Positions 35,001 through 43,851 are shown, numbered from the stretch's first letter. The stretch: 64,000 nt of DNA from Ignatzschineria sp. RMDPL8A (GCF_029815055.1 NZ_JAPPWA010000002.1:682001-746000); one strand, 5' to 3'. The notes: generated from the sequence alone by a model not told the origin. Numbers and translations: made by a program.

Positions 35001-35433
35001 TGAAGCGTGGGATATGATCAAACTGATGCAAGATCTCAATGCAAGCGGCGACCTTGATACCATGAGCGTCGATCGCTTAATGGCGATGGGTTCAACCGGC
35101 CTTCTTAAAGGATTGCAAACCGAGCTCTCAGCGGGCGGTAAACTTGCGGATATCTTCAAAGAAGATCTCGAGATTACCGGCACCATCGGTAGTCCGATGC
35201 AGTGTATGATGAAGGGCGTTTGCGGACAGTGTCTGCAGTGGCAAGTCGATCCTGAAACGGGCGAGCGCACCAAAGCGGTCTTCACCTGTGCAGGGCAAGA
35301 TCAGCCGCTTAAATCGGTGGATCTTGATAACCTCGCCGCACGTACCGGACAAAATCGTCTCTTAGATATCATCTCAGCGCACTGGCTCACCTATCTGTTT
35401 GAGAAGGCAAAAGAGGAAAATATCGAGTTTTAA
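32017..35433 (+). CDS. Large Fe-S flavoprotein: GltD/NfnB-like plus PyrK/NfnA-like fusion
   Basis: 1138 residues. Order: a unique N-terminal helical part; Cys-rich regions YCKYCHDHDGDFCS and CNDCMKSC (Fe-S ligands); FAD Rossmann motif VLVAGMGPAGFTMAHYLSQAG at about 380; a second nucleotide motif VVIGGGLTAIDTATE at about 548; a ferredoxin-NADP reductase-like segment from about 815 (FKPGQFFRM, VVAGRWGAAVML); and a C-terminal MKGVCGQCLQW Fe-S motif as in PyrK. This is the layout of SudA/SudB or NfnB/NfnA joined in one chain, suggesting NAD(P)H electron transfer; the partner is unknown. A role with the glutamate-synthase-like protein at 28991 is possible. Confidence 0.75.
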   Translation: MSLDKMLSQKGLSFKQLQTLEGLRTLDQQYCDFLPADLLEALQKWRMGNLPMSEMEESEFQIKLGEQLNQFLSETFGISDETKKLIDVAEEHKALMAFKERFIQRGARRYRREVEGDFETHHTMLLGKIDGNSSERLEDRVARYALTLEAGSPEEEAIFQWGYLALNDPRGQERVKDWVTFKFPERVDHTALVDTKEASFQGIPVKIGTRPNRRRDGFALTDHRMDKREVASEIAYCKYCHDHDGDFCSIGFPTKKGEPELGFRDGPLGKPLVGCPLEEKISEMQRLEKDGFSIGALAIMMVENPMAPATGHRICNDCMKSCIYQRQEPVNIPQIETNILTTVLDLPWGVELYDILARWNPLKREGYLPADPNNRKVLVAGMGPAGFTMAHYLSQAGCYVAGVDGLKIEPLPQELLDNPVKEWSSLEENLDERILYGFGGVAEYGITVRWDKNFLKLIYLTLARRQNIDIYGGIRLGGTMMLEDAFELGFDHVSMAVGAGLPRVLKIENSLAKGMKQASDFLMAMQLTGAAKATSLATLQVRLPAVVIGGGLTAIDTATEVQAYYIKQVEKVLRRVEILGEAKIRENLSPEDNDTLTEFLAHGREVREERSRAEGMKEMPNFTPLIQKWGGVMIAYRRTMEESPAYRLNHEEIIKAFEEGIHFGEELNPQGVDLDKYGHVESIRFTKNDEVVKVPARCVLVAAGTSPNTIYANEHKGSLEIEADNHFQGFDIDGKKIEVDWESTPKDEFAPFTSYRDGDKRVSYIGDTHPTFNGNVVKAIASAKRSSEKVMEALEALPDNTVSNDELSAFLRQGLVATIKSIDSSNPTMAEVWVKAPMAAKNFKPGQFFRMQTFEQHSEVVEGTRMQIPLLTVSGTGATEDSIRLLVFQWGTGQRLIPHLKAGDPVILAGPTGAPTDLPSGKTILVVAGRWGAAVMLDIGVALREAGNKVIYLAAMGQKEDVDHMDELEAGADQIIWCVQRGEKITPRRPQDRSVEAWDMIKLMQDLNASGDLDTMSVDRLMAMGSTGLLKGLQTELSAGGKLADIFKEDLEITGTIGSPMQCMMKGVCGQCLQWQVDPETGERTKAVFTCAGQDQPLKSVDLDNLAARTGQNRLLDIISAHWLTYLFEKAKEENIEF

Positions 35434-35487
35434 GTGAGTTTTTATCGCATTTAGTTTGATTATATAACTCATTATTAAGCTAAAATT

Positions 35488-35536
35488 AAAACCCCATGAG
35501 TATTGTGGTTAACATAATATTCATGGGGTTTCTTTT
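35488..35536 (+). terminator. Terminator after the large flavoprotein
   Basis: AAACCCCATGA / TCATGGGGTTT stem extended by AT pairs, followed by CTTTTT. Confidence 0.8.
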
Positions 35537-35865
35537 TGCGTGTGATGTTTACGTTAAGGGAGGTTGATCTATCTATAAAATTTTTTGCATAAAGACCATT
35601 CTGTAGCGCTTTCATTACATTTCTATAATCAAAAATGAGAGCTGATACACGTCAATTTTACATCTTAGGAATTCATATATAGTCGACAAGTGTGGTGTTA
35701 TAGATAAGGTGATATTAATTAAAACGATTTGACATAACCATTTGAAATATAATACTATCCTTTCTGGTTAAATATTGATTAATGTCATTAATTATTAATC
35801 GAATATTGATTAAGAGGATGATGTCAAGACACTTAAATTAGCGTAGAACGATATTGGAGAGCATT
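35537..35865. other. Intergenic region with direct repeats upstream of the zinc-ribbon gene
   Basis: 329 bp, AT-rich. TTGACA at 35729-35734 with TACTAT at 35753-35758 (18 bp) or TATAAT at 35748 (13 bp, too close) is a candidate promoter. AATATTGATTAA occurs twice (35771-35782, 35802-35813), 31 bp apart, which may be an operator. No gene seen. Confidence 0.45.
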
Positions 35866-36555
35866 ATGCAACATGCACAGAGAGCGAAATCAGTCAACAT
35901 AACTAAAAAGAGTAGCTATTTTTGTCCGCATTGTCACGAGCAGGTGGTAGAGGGCTATTTTCAACATCTGTATAGTGAAATGGTGGTCTTTAAAGGGCGC
36001 CCGCAAGAGTATCAGGTGGATTTTGGTATGTCGATTTGCCCAAAATGTGAGATAGAATCGGCGTGGATGGTCGCCCGTGGTGATGACATTGATAATATTT
36101 TAGATCTGCTCCCGATGAAAGAAGAGAGCGATGTGCTCTTTGAATGGTCCTCTCCCTCTGAAATGCTCCCTCGTGATATTTCGCGCGATTATATCGATGC
36201 GATGCAAGTCTATAGCTATTCACCCCGTGCGTCGGTGGCGCTCATTCATGCCGTGATCGGGCGATATCTGCGTTACCTTGGCGGCATGGGGCAAAACTTT
36301 GAAGAAGATTTAAATTTTCTGTTTGAAGTGAATATGCTCTCGAATGTTGCCTATCAAGCAGCAGCACCTTATTACATCGATCAAGGAAATTTAGTGGAGA
36401 AATGGTTATCGGGCGATCTTGCGGATAATTTATTTGATGTATCAGGCCTCTTTCGTCTGATCAACTTAATCGCAGTGAGTGATCCGCTTGCGGCCTTTAA
36501 AGAGGAATTTTTGGAACTCTCGTTTGAAGATGAGCCGCTTCCTTGTATGATTTAA
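35866..36555 (+). CDS. Zinc-ribbon protein with DUF4145-like domain
   Basis: 229 residues. N-terminal zinc ribbon CPHC...CPKC (about 20-60). The C-terminal helical region YIDAMQVYSYSPRASVALIH and VIGRYLRYLG resembles DUF4145, a domain found in defence-associated and hypothetical proteins. The ATG at 35866 is chosen over the TTG at 35854 because GGAGAG lies 4-5 nt upstream of it. Single gene with its own promoter region. Role unknown. Confidence 0.6.
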   Translation: MQHAQRAKSVNITKKSSYFCPHCHEQVVEGYFQHLYSEMVVFKGRPQEYQVDFGMSICPKCEIESAWMVARGDDIDNILDLLPMKEESDVLFEWSSPSEMLPRDISRDYIDAMQVYSYSPRASVALIHAVIGRYLRYLGGMGQNFEEDLNFLFEVNMLSNVAYQAAAPYYIDQGNLVEKWLSGDLADNLFDVSGLFRLINLIAVSDPLAAFKEEFLELSFEDEPLPCMI

Positions 36556-36604
36556 CGGACAGATAACCAATAGAGAAAGGGATCTATGACTCGATTCACA
36601 GGCT

Positions 36605-36639
36605 AAGCAGTGTTTCCACGGATTGGGCACTGCTTTTTT
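36605..36639. terminator. Terminator between convergent genes
   Basis: AGCAGTG / CACTGCT stem with a loop of about 16 nt and T6 on the plus strand. Confidence 0.7.
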
Positions 36640-36650
36640 CATGCTTGGAT

Positions 36651-37958
36651 TTAATCCATCTTGAGAGTCGGAGTCACGCCGGTTGCGGTGATATGCGGTG
36701 CAAGGGATTTAGCGATCCCAAGGCTTTGAACCCAATAGATCTCATGGGTTTCTTGGTTACGCAGTACCCATAAATTTTCCCGAATCCAAGGCGGGACATT
36801 GTTTTCTTGGAGTAGCTTCTTAAGCGTTTGGCTTTTATCGCGATAAATGGGATGAAAGCGCGCACCATTCGGACGTTTGACAAGTTCAGGGTTGAGTGAA
36901 TCCCACACCGTTTGACTTGGCATATTGGGAGCGGGCATCCAATTGAGACTCGGGGTACAGGTGAGCTGTTTTGTATCAATCAATGTCAGTGCATCATCAA
37001 AATAAAAAAGCGTATAGGGGCCGATAATAAAGCGCGATTGCGTAGTGGTTTCCGTCTCAATATAGCTTTGATAAAATCTCTCAAATTGATCAGGATTGAG
37101 CGATAATCCAAATTTGCCGAGCCAAAAATGGATGAGATTCCGAATCCGTGCGCGGGATAGCTCTCTAAGCTTTGAATAACAAAGGCTCTCTTTAGGGAGA
37201 TTAAGATCCGTGTTTAACCGAGTAAAATCGGTCGTTGCGATCTCATCGTGGAGATCTTGAGCTTCTTGTAAAAAGAGCGAGGTTTGATAAAAGGCCGCTT
37301 CATAATCGGGGAAAAATTCCGCTACTTTCGGGAAGATGCCATTGCGGATCATATTGCGGGTCACATCAATATCGTGATTGGTGTAATCCTCGAGCCAAGG
37401 GATATTATGCGTGCGCGCTGTTTCGTAGAGCGTTACTTTTGAGATTGATAAAAGAGGCCGTAAAATTTCGACCTCGCAGTGATTAAAGTGAAGCGTTGTG
37501 TGATCGCGCATTGCGCCCATGCCTTTCAATCCTGAACGGCGGAGCAGGCGATGGAAAAGAGTTTCAGCTTGATCCGAGCGGTGATGGGCGGTGAGTAATA
37601 GACTATTATCCACCATGGCATTGGCCATCATTTCATAGCGCGCTTCACGGCCTTCCGCTTCCAGGGTTTTGTTTTCAACGGCAGGGAAATTAAGTTCAAA
37701 ATGGTGGTGGGGGAAGCCGTATGCTTGAGCGCGTTCTCGTGCAAAATCCGCCCAGAGATAAGAATAATCGCCATGCCAATTGTGATTTACATGAAACGTT
37801 GAAATCGGGGGTAACGTTTCTTTATAGGTATACAAAAAGTGGAGTAACAGATTGGAATCAACGCCGGCACTCAGGGCTAAATAGAGATGATCATAGCGGT
37901 TGAGCATCTCTTGATAACGTGCAAATACCGCATCATACCAATCAGGTTTTGCTGTCAT
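36651..37958 (-). CDS. tilS: tRNA(Ile)-lysidine synthase
   Basis: 435 residues. N-type ATP pyrophosphatase with the PP-loop LALSAGVDSNLLLHFL (consensus SGGxDS; here the first Gly is Ala), then HVNHNWHGDY and the LLTAHHRSDQAETLFHRLLRRSG block specific to TilS. It converts C34 of tRNA-Ile(CAU) to lysidine with lysine and ATP, letting it read AUA. C-terminal TilS domain present. It is last in the lysC-tamA-tilS run, 18 bp after tamA. Confidence 0.9.
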   Translation of the reverse strand: MTAKPDWYDAVFARYQEMLNRYDHLYLALSAGVDSNLLLHFLYTYKETLPPISTFHVNHNWHGDYSYLWADFARERAQAYGFPHHHFELNFPAVENKTLEAEGREARYEMMANAMVDNSLLLTAHHRSDQAETLFHRLLRRSGLKGMGAMRDHTTLHFNHCEVEILRPLLSISKVTLYETARTHNIPWLEDYTNHDIDVTRNMIRNGIFPKVAEFFPDYEAAFYQTSLFLQEAQDLHDEIATTDFTRLNTDLNLPKESLCYSKLRELSRARIRNLIHFWLGKFGLSLNPDQFERFYQSYIETETTTQSRFIIGPYTLFYFDDALTLIDTKQLTCTPSLNWMPAPNMPSQTVWDSLNPELVKRPNGARFHPIYRDKSQTLKKLLQENNVPPWIRENLWVLRNQETHEIYWVQSLGIAKSLAPHITATGVTPTLKMD

Positions 37959-37976
37959 ACGGAGTCCTTTGAGGGA

Positions 37977-39824
37977 TTAAAAATCGGCGCTAATCGTCAA
38001 GTGGAGACGATAGGTTTCGCCAAATTCTTTATTAAAGCCATGGGCAATGTCAAAACGGACTGAACCAATGGGGGAATACCAGCGAATTCCGGCGCCGGCG
38101 CCAAATTTTAGATTAGGCTTGCCGTGATTAAAGGCATCCCCAGCATCGACAAATCCGGCAACGGCAAAATCATCGGAGAGTTTATGCTCAAGCTCGGTAC
38201 TTAATACCATGAGTTTTTTTCCGCCAACCACATCACCATTGTAGCCATATTCACCAATCCCATCGTATTTATAGCCTCGCACGGAGTTATCTCCACCGGC
38301 GTAAAAACGCAAACTAGGCGGAAGTTTTTCTAAGTCCTCACTTTTAATAAAGGTGTGGCCGATCTCACCGCGTAAAATTAGGCGATTGCGATCATTGATG
38401 GGAAGGTGATAGATCCCGCGGAGACGCGCTTGAATAAAATCCACATCCCCTAAAAACATCGAGCCACGGAGCATACCATCCACTTTAAACCCTGCGCGAT
38501 CAAATCGGAGTGTACTTAATGTGCGCCATTCACCGTAAATTGATGGAATAATGAGATTTACCCGCTGTTTGTCACCATTGAGTGAGCGGAAGCGGTCGTG
38601 CTGATAATCGAGCGCGTAACCGTAAGTGTATTGGAAGCGTTTGCGCTCAAGCGCGGCTCCAATCACAAAGGTGGTGTAATCCTTATTGGAGGTATCTTCA
38701 AAGGCGTATTTGGTATAAAAATGATAAAAATCCCGCCACGGCTCTTTCCCTGGGACGGTGTAGCGAATCTCACCATCACGCTTTTTCTGCGCAAGGAGCA
38801 GATCCGTTGAGAGCATGTGCCCATATTGATTAATATAGTGCCAATTCATCGCGCCCATAATTTTGGCGCCAATGTCGGTACTGTATCCAACGCCGCCCAT
38901 AAAAGTGCGCTGTTTACGACGTTTGAGGTCATATTCAAGATCCACTTCATGGGTATCATGATCGACGGTGCGCGACACCACAACGGCATCAAAATAGGTG
39001 GTGCTATTGAGGTACGATTGAATGCGCTCCATTTTGGTATCGGAGTAGGCGCGTGGATCAATGCGGGGGCTCATCTGTTTAAATTGCGCAAAGCGTTGGA
39101 GAAATTCTTCATCGAAATAATCGGTCGTAAACTTTACATCACGAATGCGGTAACGCTCACCGGTATCGAGATTGAGATTGACGCTTGAACGATAGCGATC
39201 AAGGTCGACGATAATCTCATGCTGAGTGTATTCGGCATCAAAATACCCCCGTTCCAAAGCATTTTCAAGCAGCTTACTTTTGGTCTCCTCATACGCCTCA
39301 TGCTGAAGCGCATCACCCTCTTTAATTTCGGTGCGTTCGGCAATGCGTTTTAATAGCCAGTTATCATTACCAGCGCCGCTTAAATTGATGTTCACTTTGG
39401 TGAGCGGAATGGCCTCGCCGGGGGTGACATTATAAATGGCCACCCATTTTCCGCCTTGATAGGCAAGCGAGCTTGAGACTTTCGCTTTATAGTAACCAAA
39501 GGGCTCGAGCGAGGTTAAAATCTCCTCTTTGCCTTGATTAAAGAGCCAGCGAAGGCGAAGTTCATTATCCATCTCATCGGGATCGATAAAATTGAGCGAG
39601 GTGGCGTTATAGGCATTTTGATACGCCAATTCATCGCGAATTCCTTTGATGGTAACGGTGAGAAGATCATTCACTTCTACCGTTTTTTCATCCGGTGCCG
39701 GTGCGTCTTGCTTCGGATTGCTTGAGCCGTTTGTTGCCGATTTTTCAGCAAGGGCAGGGCTTGAGCTAAGCGCGAGGAGCAGAGCGGTTGTAAGGAATAG
39801 TGGGCGATGAATCAGTCGTGTCAT
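37977..39824 (-). CDS. tamA: Translocation and assembly module subunit TamA (Omp85 family)
   Basis: 615 residues with a signal peptide ending ALLLALSSSPALA. POTRA repeats occupy about 55-300, and a 16-strand barrel with the VRGY-type motif in RFYAGGDNSVRGYKYDGIG follows. It ends in LTISADF with the C-terminal Phe of outer-membrane proteins. TamA works in the outer membrane with inner-membrane TamB in inserting some surface proteins and in lipid transport. The usual tamB neighbour is absent; tilS follows instead. It lies 23 bp after lysC, so cotranscription is likely. Confidence 0.88.
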   Translation of the reverse strand: MTRLIHRPLFLTTALLLALSSSPALAEKSATNGSSNPKQDAPAPDEKTVEVNDLLTVTIKGIRDELAYQNAYNATSLNFIDPDEMDNELRLRWLFNQGKEEILTSLEPFGYYKAKVSSSLAYQGGKWVAIYNVTPGEAIPLTKVNINLSGAGNDNWLLKRIAERTEIKEGDALQHEAYEETKSKLLENALERGYFDAEYTQHEIIVDLDRYRSSVNLNLDTGERYRIRDVKFTTDYFDEEFLQRFAQFKQMSPRIDPRAYSDTKMERIQSYLNSTTYFDAVVVSRTVDHDTHEVDLEYDLKRRKQRTFMGGVGYSTDIGAKIMGAMNWHYINQYGHMLSTDLLLAQKKRDGEIRYTVPGKEPWRDFYHFYTKYAFEDTSNKDYTTFVIGAALERKRFQYTYGYALDYQHDRFRSLNGDKQRVNLIIPSIYGEWRTLSTLRFDRAGFKVDGMLRGSMFLGDVDFIQARLRGIYHLPINDRNRLILRGEIGHTFIKSEDLEKLPPSLRFYAGGDNSVRGYKYDGIGEYGYNGDVVGGKKLMVLSTELEHKLSDDFAVAGFVDAGDAFNHGKPNLKFGAGAGIRWYSPIGSVRFDIAHGFNKEFGETYRLHLTISADF

Positions 39825-39847
39825 AATGCGTTTAAATCAAGTTGAGT

Positions 39848-41077
39848 TTAGTGTTCTAATTGGTCGAGCCCAAACACATCGTGCAGGGTGCGCGTCGCAA
39901 GCTCAGTATACTTGGTATCGATCACAACAGAAATCTTAATCTCAGAGGTGGAGATCATGTGGATGTTAATTTTCTCATCGGCAAGCGCTCTGAACATTTT
40001 ACTTGCAACGCCCGCGTGTGAGCGCATACCAAGGCCAACCAGCGAGATTTTTACGATCTCTTCATTGCCGAGTACTTTGCGTGCGCCGATGCGTTTTGCC
40101 GTCGCTTCGGAGATGGTCATTGCTTTATCGTAATCCACAGCGCCTACCGTGAAGGTGAAATCCGTGGTCTCATCTTGACTAATGTTTTGTACAATCATGT
40201 CCACTTCGATGTTGGCCGAGCTAATTTCGCCCAATAGATCGAATGCAATGCCGGGACGATCAGGCACGCCAAGCACAGTAATTTGTGCTTCATTTTTGTT
40301 GATGGCGATGCCGGAAATGATGGCCGCTTCCATGCCGATTTCTTCTTCTGTAGTGATCAAGGTACCTTCTCCTTCTTCTAGTAATGATGATAGTACGCGA
40401 ATGGGCACATTATATTTAGCCGCCAATTCGACGGAGCGAATTTGTAATACTTTTGAGCCAAGGCTCGCCAGTTCAAGCATCTCTTCAAAACTGAGTTTGG
40501 TGAGACGTTTTGCTTTCGGTTCGATGCGTGGGTCGGTGGTATAAACGCCGTCCACATCGGTATAAATTTGGCACTCTTCTGCGCCAAAGGTAGCAGCTAA
40601 GGCCACCGCTGTAGTATCTGAGCCACCACGTCCGAGTGTGGTTACGGCGCCGTCATCGGTCACCCCTTGGAAACCAGCGACCACCACCACATAGCCATCG
40701 TCTAAATCTTGTTGAATGGTGCTTGGGTCAATATTAATAATGCGCGCTTTGGTGTGAACATGGTCGGTTAAGATTTTCGCTTGATTTCCGTTATAGGATT
40801 TTGCCTTAATGCCCATCTCATGAAGAGCGATCGATAAAAGTGAAATGCTCACTTGTTCGCCGGTCGCAACGAGTGCGTCAAATTCACGCTCAAGCGGAGT
40901 TTTTGAGAGAGAGCGGGCAAGGTTAATCAAGGTGTCGGTTGTGCCAGACATTGCAGATAAAACTACGATTAAATCATGTCCTGCATCTTTAAACTTCTTC
41001 ACGCGACGCGCGACGTTTTGGATGCGATCGATATTGGCGACAGAACTTCCGCCATACTTTTGCACTAAAAGCGACAT
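39848..41077 (-). CDS. lysC: Aspartokinase
   Basis: 409 residues. Kinase domain begins LLVQKYGGSSVA; GFQGVTDDGAVTTLGRGGSD and TDVDGVYTTDPR are the nucleotide and Asp-binding loops. Two ACT domains at the end (ITVLGVPDRPGIAFDLLGEI; KISLVGLGMRSHAGVASKMF) indicate allosteric control by lysine and/or threonine, as in the Pseudomonas-type stand-alone enzyme. It catalyses the first step of the Lys/Thr/Met pathway. First gene of lysC-tamA-tilS. I see no lysine riboswitch in the 179-bp space upstream. Confidence 0.95.
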   Translation of the reverse strand: MSLLVQKYGGSSVANIDRIQNVARRVKKFKDAGHDLIVVLSAMSGTTDTLINLARSLSKTPLEREFDALVATGEQVSISLLSIALHEMGIKAKSYNGNQAKILTDHVHTKARIINIDPSTIQQDLDDGYVVVVAGFQGVTDDGAVTTLGRGGSDTTAVALAATFGAEECQIYTDVDGVYTTDPRIEPKAKRLTKLSFEEMLELASLGSKVLQIRSVELAAKYNVPIRVLSSLLEEGEGTLITTEEEIGMEAAIISGIAINKNEAQITVLGVPDRPGIAFDLLGEISSANIEVDMIVQNISQDETTDFTFTVGAVDYDKAMTISEATAKRIGARKVLGNEEIVKISLVGLGMRSHAGVASKMFRALADEKINIHMISTSEIKISVVIDTKYTELATRTLHDVFGLDQLEH

Positions 41078-41132
41078 ATTAATTTGCCTCTATGGTTGAT
41101 GGTTGAAAATGGATAATTTATCGATTATCGCT

Positions 41133-41162
41133 AAAAAGCGCTAGAAAATCTAGCGCTTTTCG
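41133..41162 (-). terminator. Terminator after the antiporter gene
   Basis: AAAAGCGCTAGA / TCTAGCGCTTTT, 12-bp perfect stem with a very short loop, between the antiporter and lysC. Confidence 0.8.
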
Positions 41163-41256
41163 GTGGTTTTACTCATAAAAATGAGCTTTTTGATTCAATT
41201 TTAAATGCCTTCGTTTCTTGAATAAGACCTTCTTAAAATTTATCCTCTACTATCGG

Positions 41257-42675
41257 CTACAAGAAGAGGTAAATCAAGAGGAAATAGACCGGTACTAAGA
41301 CGATCATCGCGCGGAACATATAGCCAAAGAAGGAGGGCATTTTAATTCCCTCCTGTTCAGCGAGCGCTTTGATCATAAAGTTTGGCGCATTTCCGATATA
41401 GGTGAGCGGCCCTGTAAATACCGTACCCATCGAGATCGCAAGAAGCGTCGTTGGCACAGAATTCATCAAGTATTGCGCAGCATCCGGGCCATTTAAGTCA
41501 CCGGCCGCCATATTAAAGAAGACAAGATAGGTCGGCGCATTATCTAAGAAGGCCGATAAGAAGGTGGTCACCCAGAAATAGACCGCATTAATGGGATTGC
41601 CCGCCTCATCGTGGGTGACTTCCATAATTTTTGCAAACGCGCCATTTTCCCCGGCTTGTAAAATCATAATGACCGGAACAATGGTGAGAAAAATCCCTGA
41701 GAAGAGTTTAGCCACCTCAATAATGGGGTACCAGTTAAAGTTATTACTACGGCGAATCTCGCGCGAGGTGATCTTCATCGACACAAGCGTCAATACAATA
41801 AAGAGAAGATCGCGCATGATGCCTTGAATGGTGAGCGTCGTATCGTAGATTTTAAACTCAATGCCAGGATTCCACGTCCCTGATACGATAATGCCTAAAA
41901 GAACGCCTAAAATAATGAGGAAATTGAGTTTTCCAATCATAATAAAGGTGGTCTTTTCATCACTTTTCTTAAGACCTTCTTTACGGAATAGATAAGTATC
42001 CATCACAAAGAAGAGCGCAAGCAGTAATCCAGACATCACCAGCACCGGGCCGAACATATATTTTAACGTCCAGAAAAAGTCAATCCCGTTTAAGAATCCA
42101 AGAAAGAGTGGCGGATCCCCAAGCGGCGTTAACCCACCACCGACGTTGGCAACTAAGAAGATAAAGAAGATCGCAAGGTGCATACGATATTTACGATTGC
42201 GATTGGCTTGTAAGAGTGGGCGAATAAGTAACATTGCAGCGCCAGTTGTCCCCATCACTGAGGCAAGTACGGTGCCGAGGGCTAGTATCCCTACGTTAAA
42301 CTTTGGGCTCGCGACTAAATTCCCTGAAATATTGATTCCGCCAGAGGCTGCAAAGAGCACCAGCAGTAATAAAATAAAGGGGATAAATTCGCTAAAAAGC
42401 GCGTCGACAAAGATGCTCATCCCGGTATTAAATCCATATTGATAGATTAATGGCAGGAAGAAAGTCAGTGTCCAGGCAAGGGTGATTTTTCCGAAATTTT
42501 CGTCCCAAACTTTAGGGGCAAAAAGGGGAAAGAGGGCGATGGAGAGGATAATTCCGGCGAAGGGGATTCCCCAGATTGGAGAGAGCAATTCTCCTTGAAA
42601 GTTGGCAGCTTGATCGGCGTGTGCGCTGAGTGGCAACAGTAGAAGTCCGAACAGCATAAAAACGGTTTTACGCAT
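41257..42675 (-). CDS. Sodium:proton antiporter, NhaD-like (ion transporter superfamily)
   Basis: 472 residues. N-terminal signal-like helix MRKTVFMLFGLLLLPLSAHA, then 11-12 hydrophobic segments. Motifs GTVLASVMGTTGAAMLLIRP and VANVGGGLTPLGDPPLFLGFL (the TPxGDPP signature) match NhaD/ArsB-type transporters. Likely exports Na+ in exchange for H+. An uncharacterised carboxylate-transporter role is the alternative. Stands alone with its own terminator. Confidence 0.8.
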   Translation of the reverse strand: MRKTVFMLFGLLLLPLSAHADQAANFQGELLSPIWGIPFAGIILSIALFPLFAPKVWDENFGKITLAWTLTFFLPLIYQYGFNTGMSIFVDALFSEFIPFILLLLVLFAASGGINISGNLVASPKFNVGILALGTVLASVMGTTGAAMLLIRPLLQANRNRKYRMHLAIFFIFLVANVGGGLTPLGDPPLFLGFLNGIDFFWTLKYMFGPVLVMSGLLLALFFVMDTYLFRKEGLKKSDEKTTFIMIGKLNFLIILGVLLGIIVSGTWNPGIEFKIYDTTLTIQGIMRDLLFIVLTLVSMKITSREIRRSNNFNWYPIIEVAKLFSGIFLTIVPVIMILQAGENGAFAKIMEVTHDEAGNPINAVYFWVTTFLSAFLDNAPTYLVFFNMAAGDLNGPDAAQYLMNSVPTTLLAISMGTVFTGPLTYIGNAPNFMIKALAEQEGIKMPSFFGYMFRAMIVLVPVYFLLIYLFL

Positions 42676-42922
42676 TAATACCTCCCTAAGTATCTAAACG
42701 GCGTGAATCATTAATTGTAAGTGGCATACAATAAAATAGACCGAAGAAGGGCTAGACTTTATTGAGTCGTTTAATTGTTTAATGGTGGTAGGTCGTTAAC
42801 CTTAAAAATGCACGATTTTTAAATTATTGTAACGGCTGTGCTAAAGCGAAATCGGCGCTTTATAAATTTCGATAAAGTGCTATGCTATAGACCATCATAA
42901 ACAATTTAGAATACCATAATAA

Positions 42923-43795
42923 ATGAAACATTTTCAAAATATTGGCCTCATCTTAAGCGATGAAAATTCCCCAGAAGTGCGCGAGGTGGTTGAGCGTACG
43001 AAGCGAATTTTAGACGATAATGGATGTCGCTATTATGAAGTCGACAATTTGCCGTATCGATCAACGGCCTATCCTGAAAATGTGATGCAGCGTTTAGGCG
43101 CGTGCGATCTTTTAATGGTATTTGGGGGTGATGGTACGTTTTTAGGCATTGCGCGAAAAGTCCATGCCCTCAATGTTCCGCTTTTAGGGGTGAACCTCGG
43201 TCATCTTGGGTTTTTAGTGGATCTTGACCAAAAGGCGGTGCGTGAAAATCTTGAGAATATATTAAATGGGGAATATACCCGTGAAAATCGCTTTTTGCTC
43301 TCGATGCGCATCAATGAAGAGTTGATGTCGCTTGCGATGAATGATGTGGTGATTCATAAAACCCAGCTCTCGCGCCTTATTGAACTTGATGTGAACGTCA
43401 ATGGCGAATATCTAACTAGTTACCGTGCCGATGGGCTGATTTTCTCAACGCCCACAGGGTCAACGGCCTATTCGCTCTCAACGGGCGGGCCGATTATCTA
43501 TCCAACGCTTCCCGCGATCTTAATTGCACCGATCTGTCCGCATACCTTTAGCCATCGTCCGATTGTGTTGCCATCGAGCAGTGCGATTACCATTCAACAT
43601 CACCCCTCGATGGAAAAGCCGGTCAATGTCACCTGCGATGGGCAAGAGCTCTTTACTCTAAAAAAGGAAGATAGACTCTCGATCCATAGCAATGAATTTG
43701 ATATCACCTTGATTCATCCGCTGGAATACAGCTTTTTTAGCATCTTAAAAGAGAAGCTTAGCTGGGGATTACAGCCATCGCTCCAAGGACGTTAG
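42923..43795 (+). CDS. nadK: NAD kinase
   Basis: 290 residues. The GGDGT motif (LLMVFGGDGTFLGIARK, about 67), the GVNLGHLGFLVD block, the RADGLIFSTPTGSTAYSLS active-site region and the late CDGQE motif define ATP-NAD kinase, which makes NADP+. Full length. Single gene; no terminator recognised behind it. Confidence 0.95.
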   Translation: MKHFQNIGLILSDENSPEVREVVERTKRILDDNGCRYYEVDNLPYRSTAYPENVMQRLGACDLLMVFGGDGTFLGIARKVHALNVPLLGVNLGHLGFLVDLDQKAVRENLENILNGEYTRENRFLLSMRINEELMSLAMNDVVIHKTQLSRLIELDVNVNGEYLTSYRADGLIFSTPTGSTAYSLSTGGPIIYPTLPAILIAPICPHTFSHRPIVLPSSSAITIQHHPSMEKPVNVTCDGQELFTLKKEDRLSIHSNEFDITLIHPLEYSFFSILKEKLSWGLQPSLQGR

Positions 43796-43851
43796 GTCTA
43801 TTTTTTGTTGGCTATATTGTTGACTATATTTTACACGATGTTAAATTAAGC

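Noticed and set aside
36912-39725. Plus-strand frames opposite tilS and tamA (for example 38817-39188)
   Set aside because: Shadows of well-supported minus-strand genes, with no initiation signals.
41078-41256. Possible lysine riboswitch upstream of lysC
   Set aside because: The space is short, contains the antiporter terminator, and shows none of the conserved lysine-aptamer blocks.
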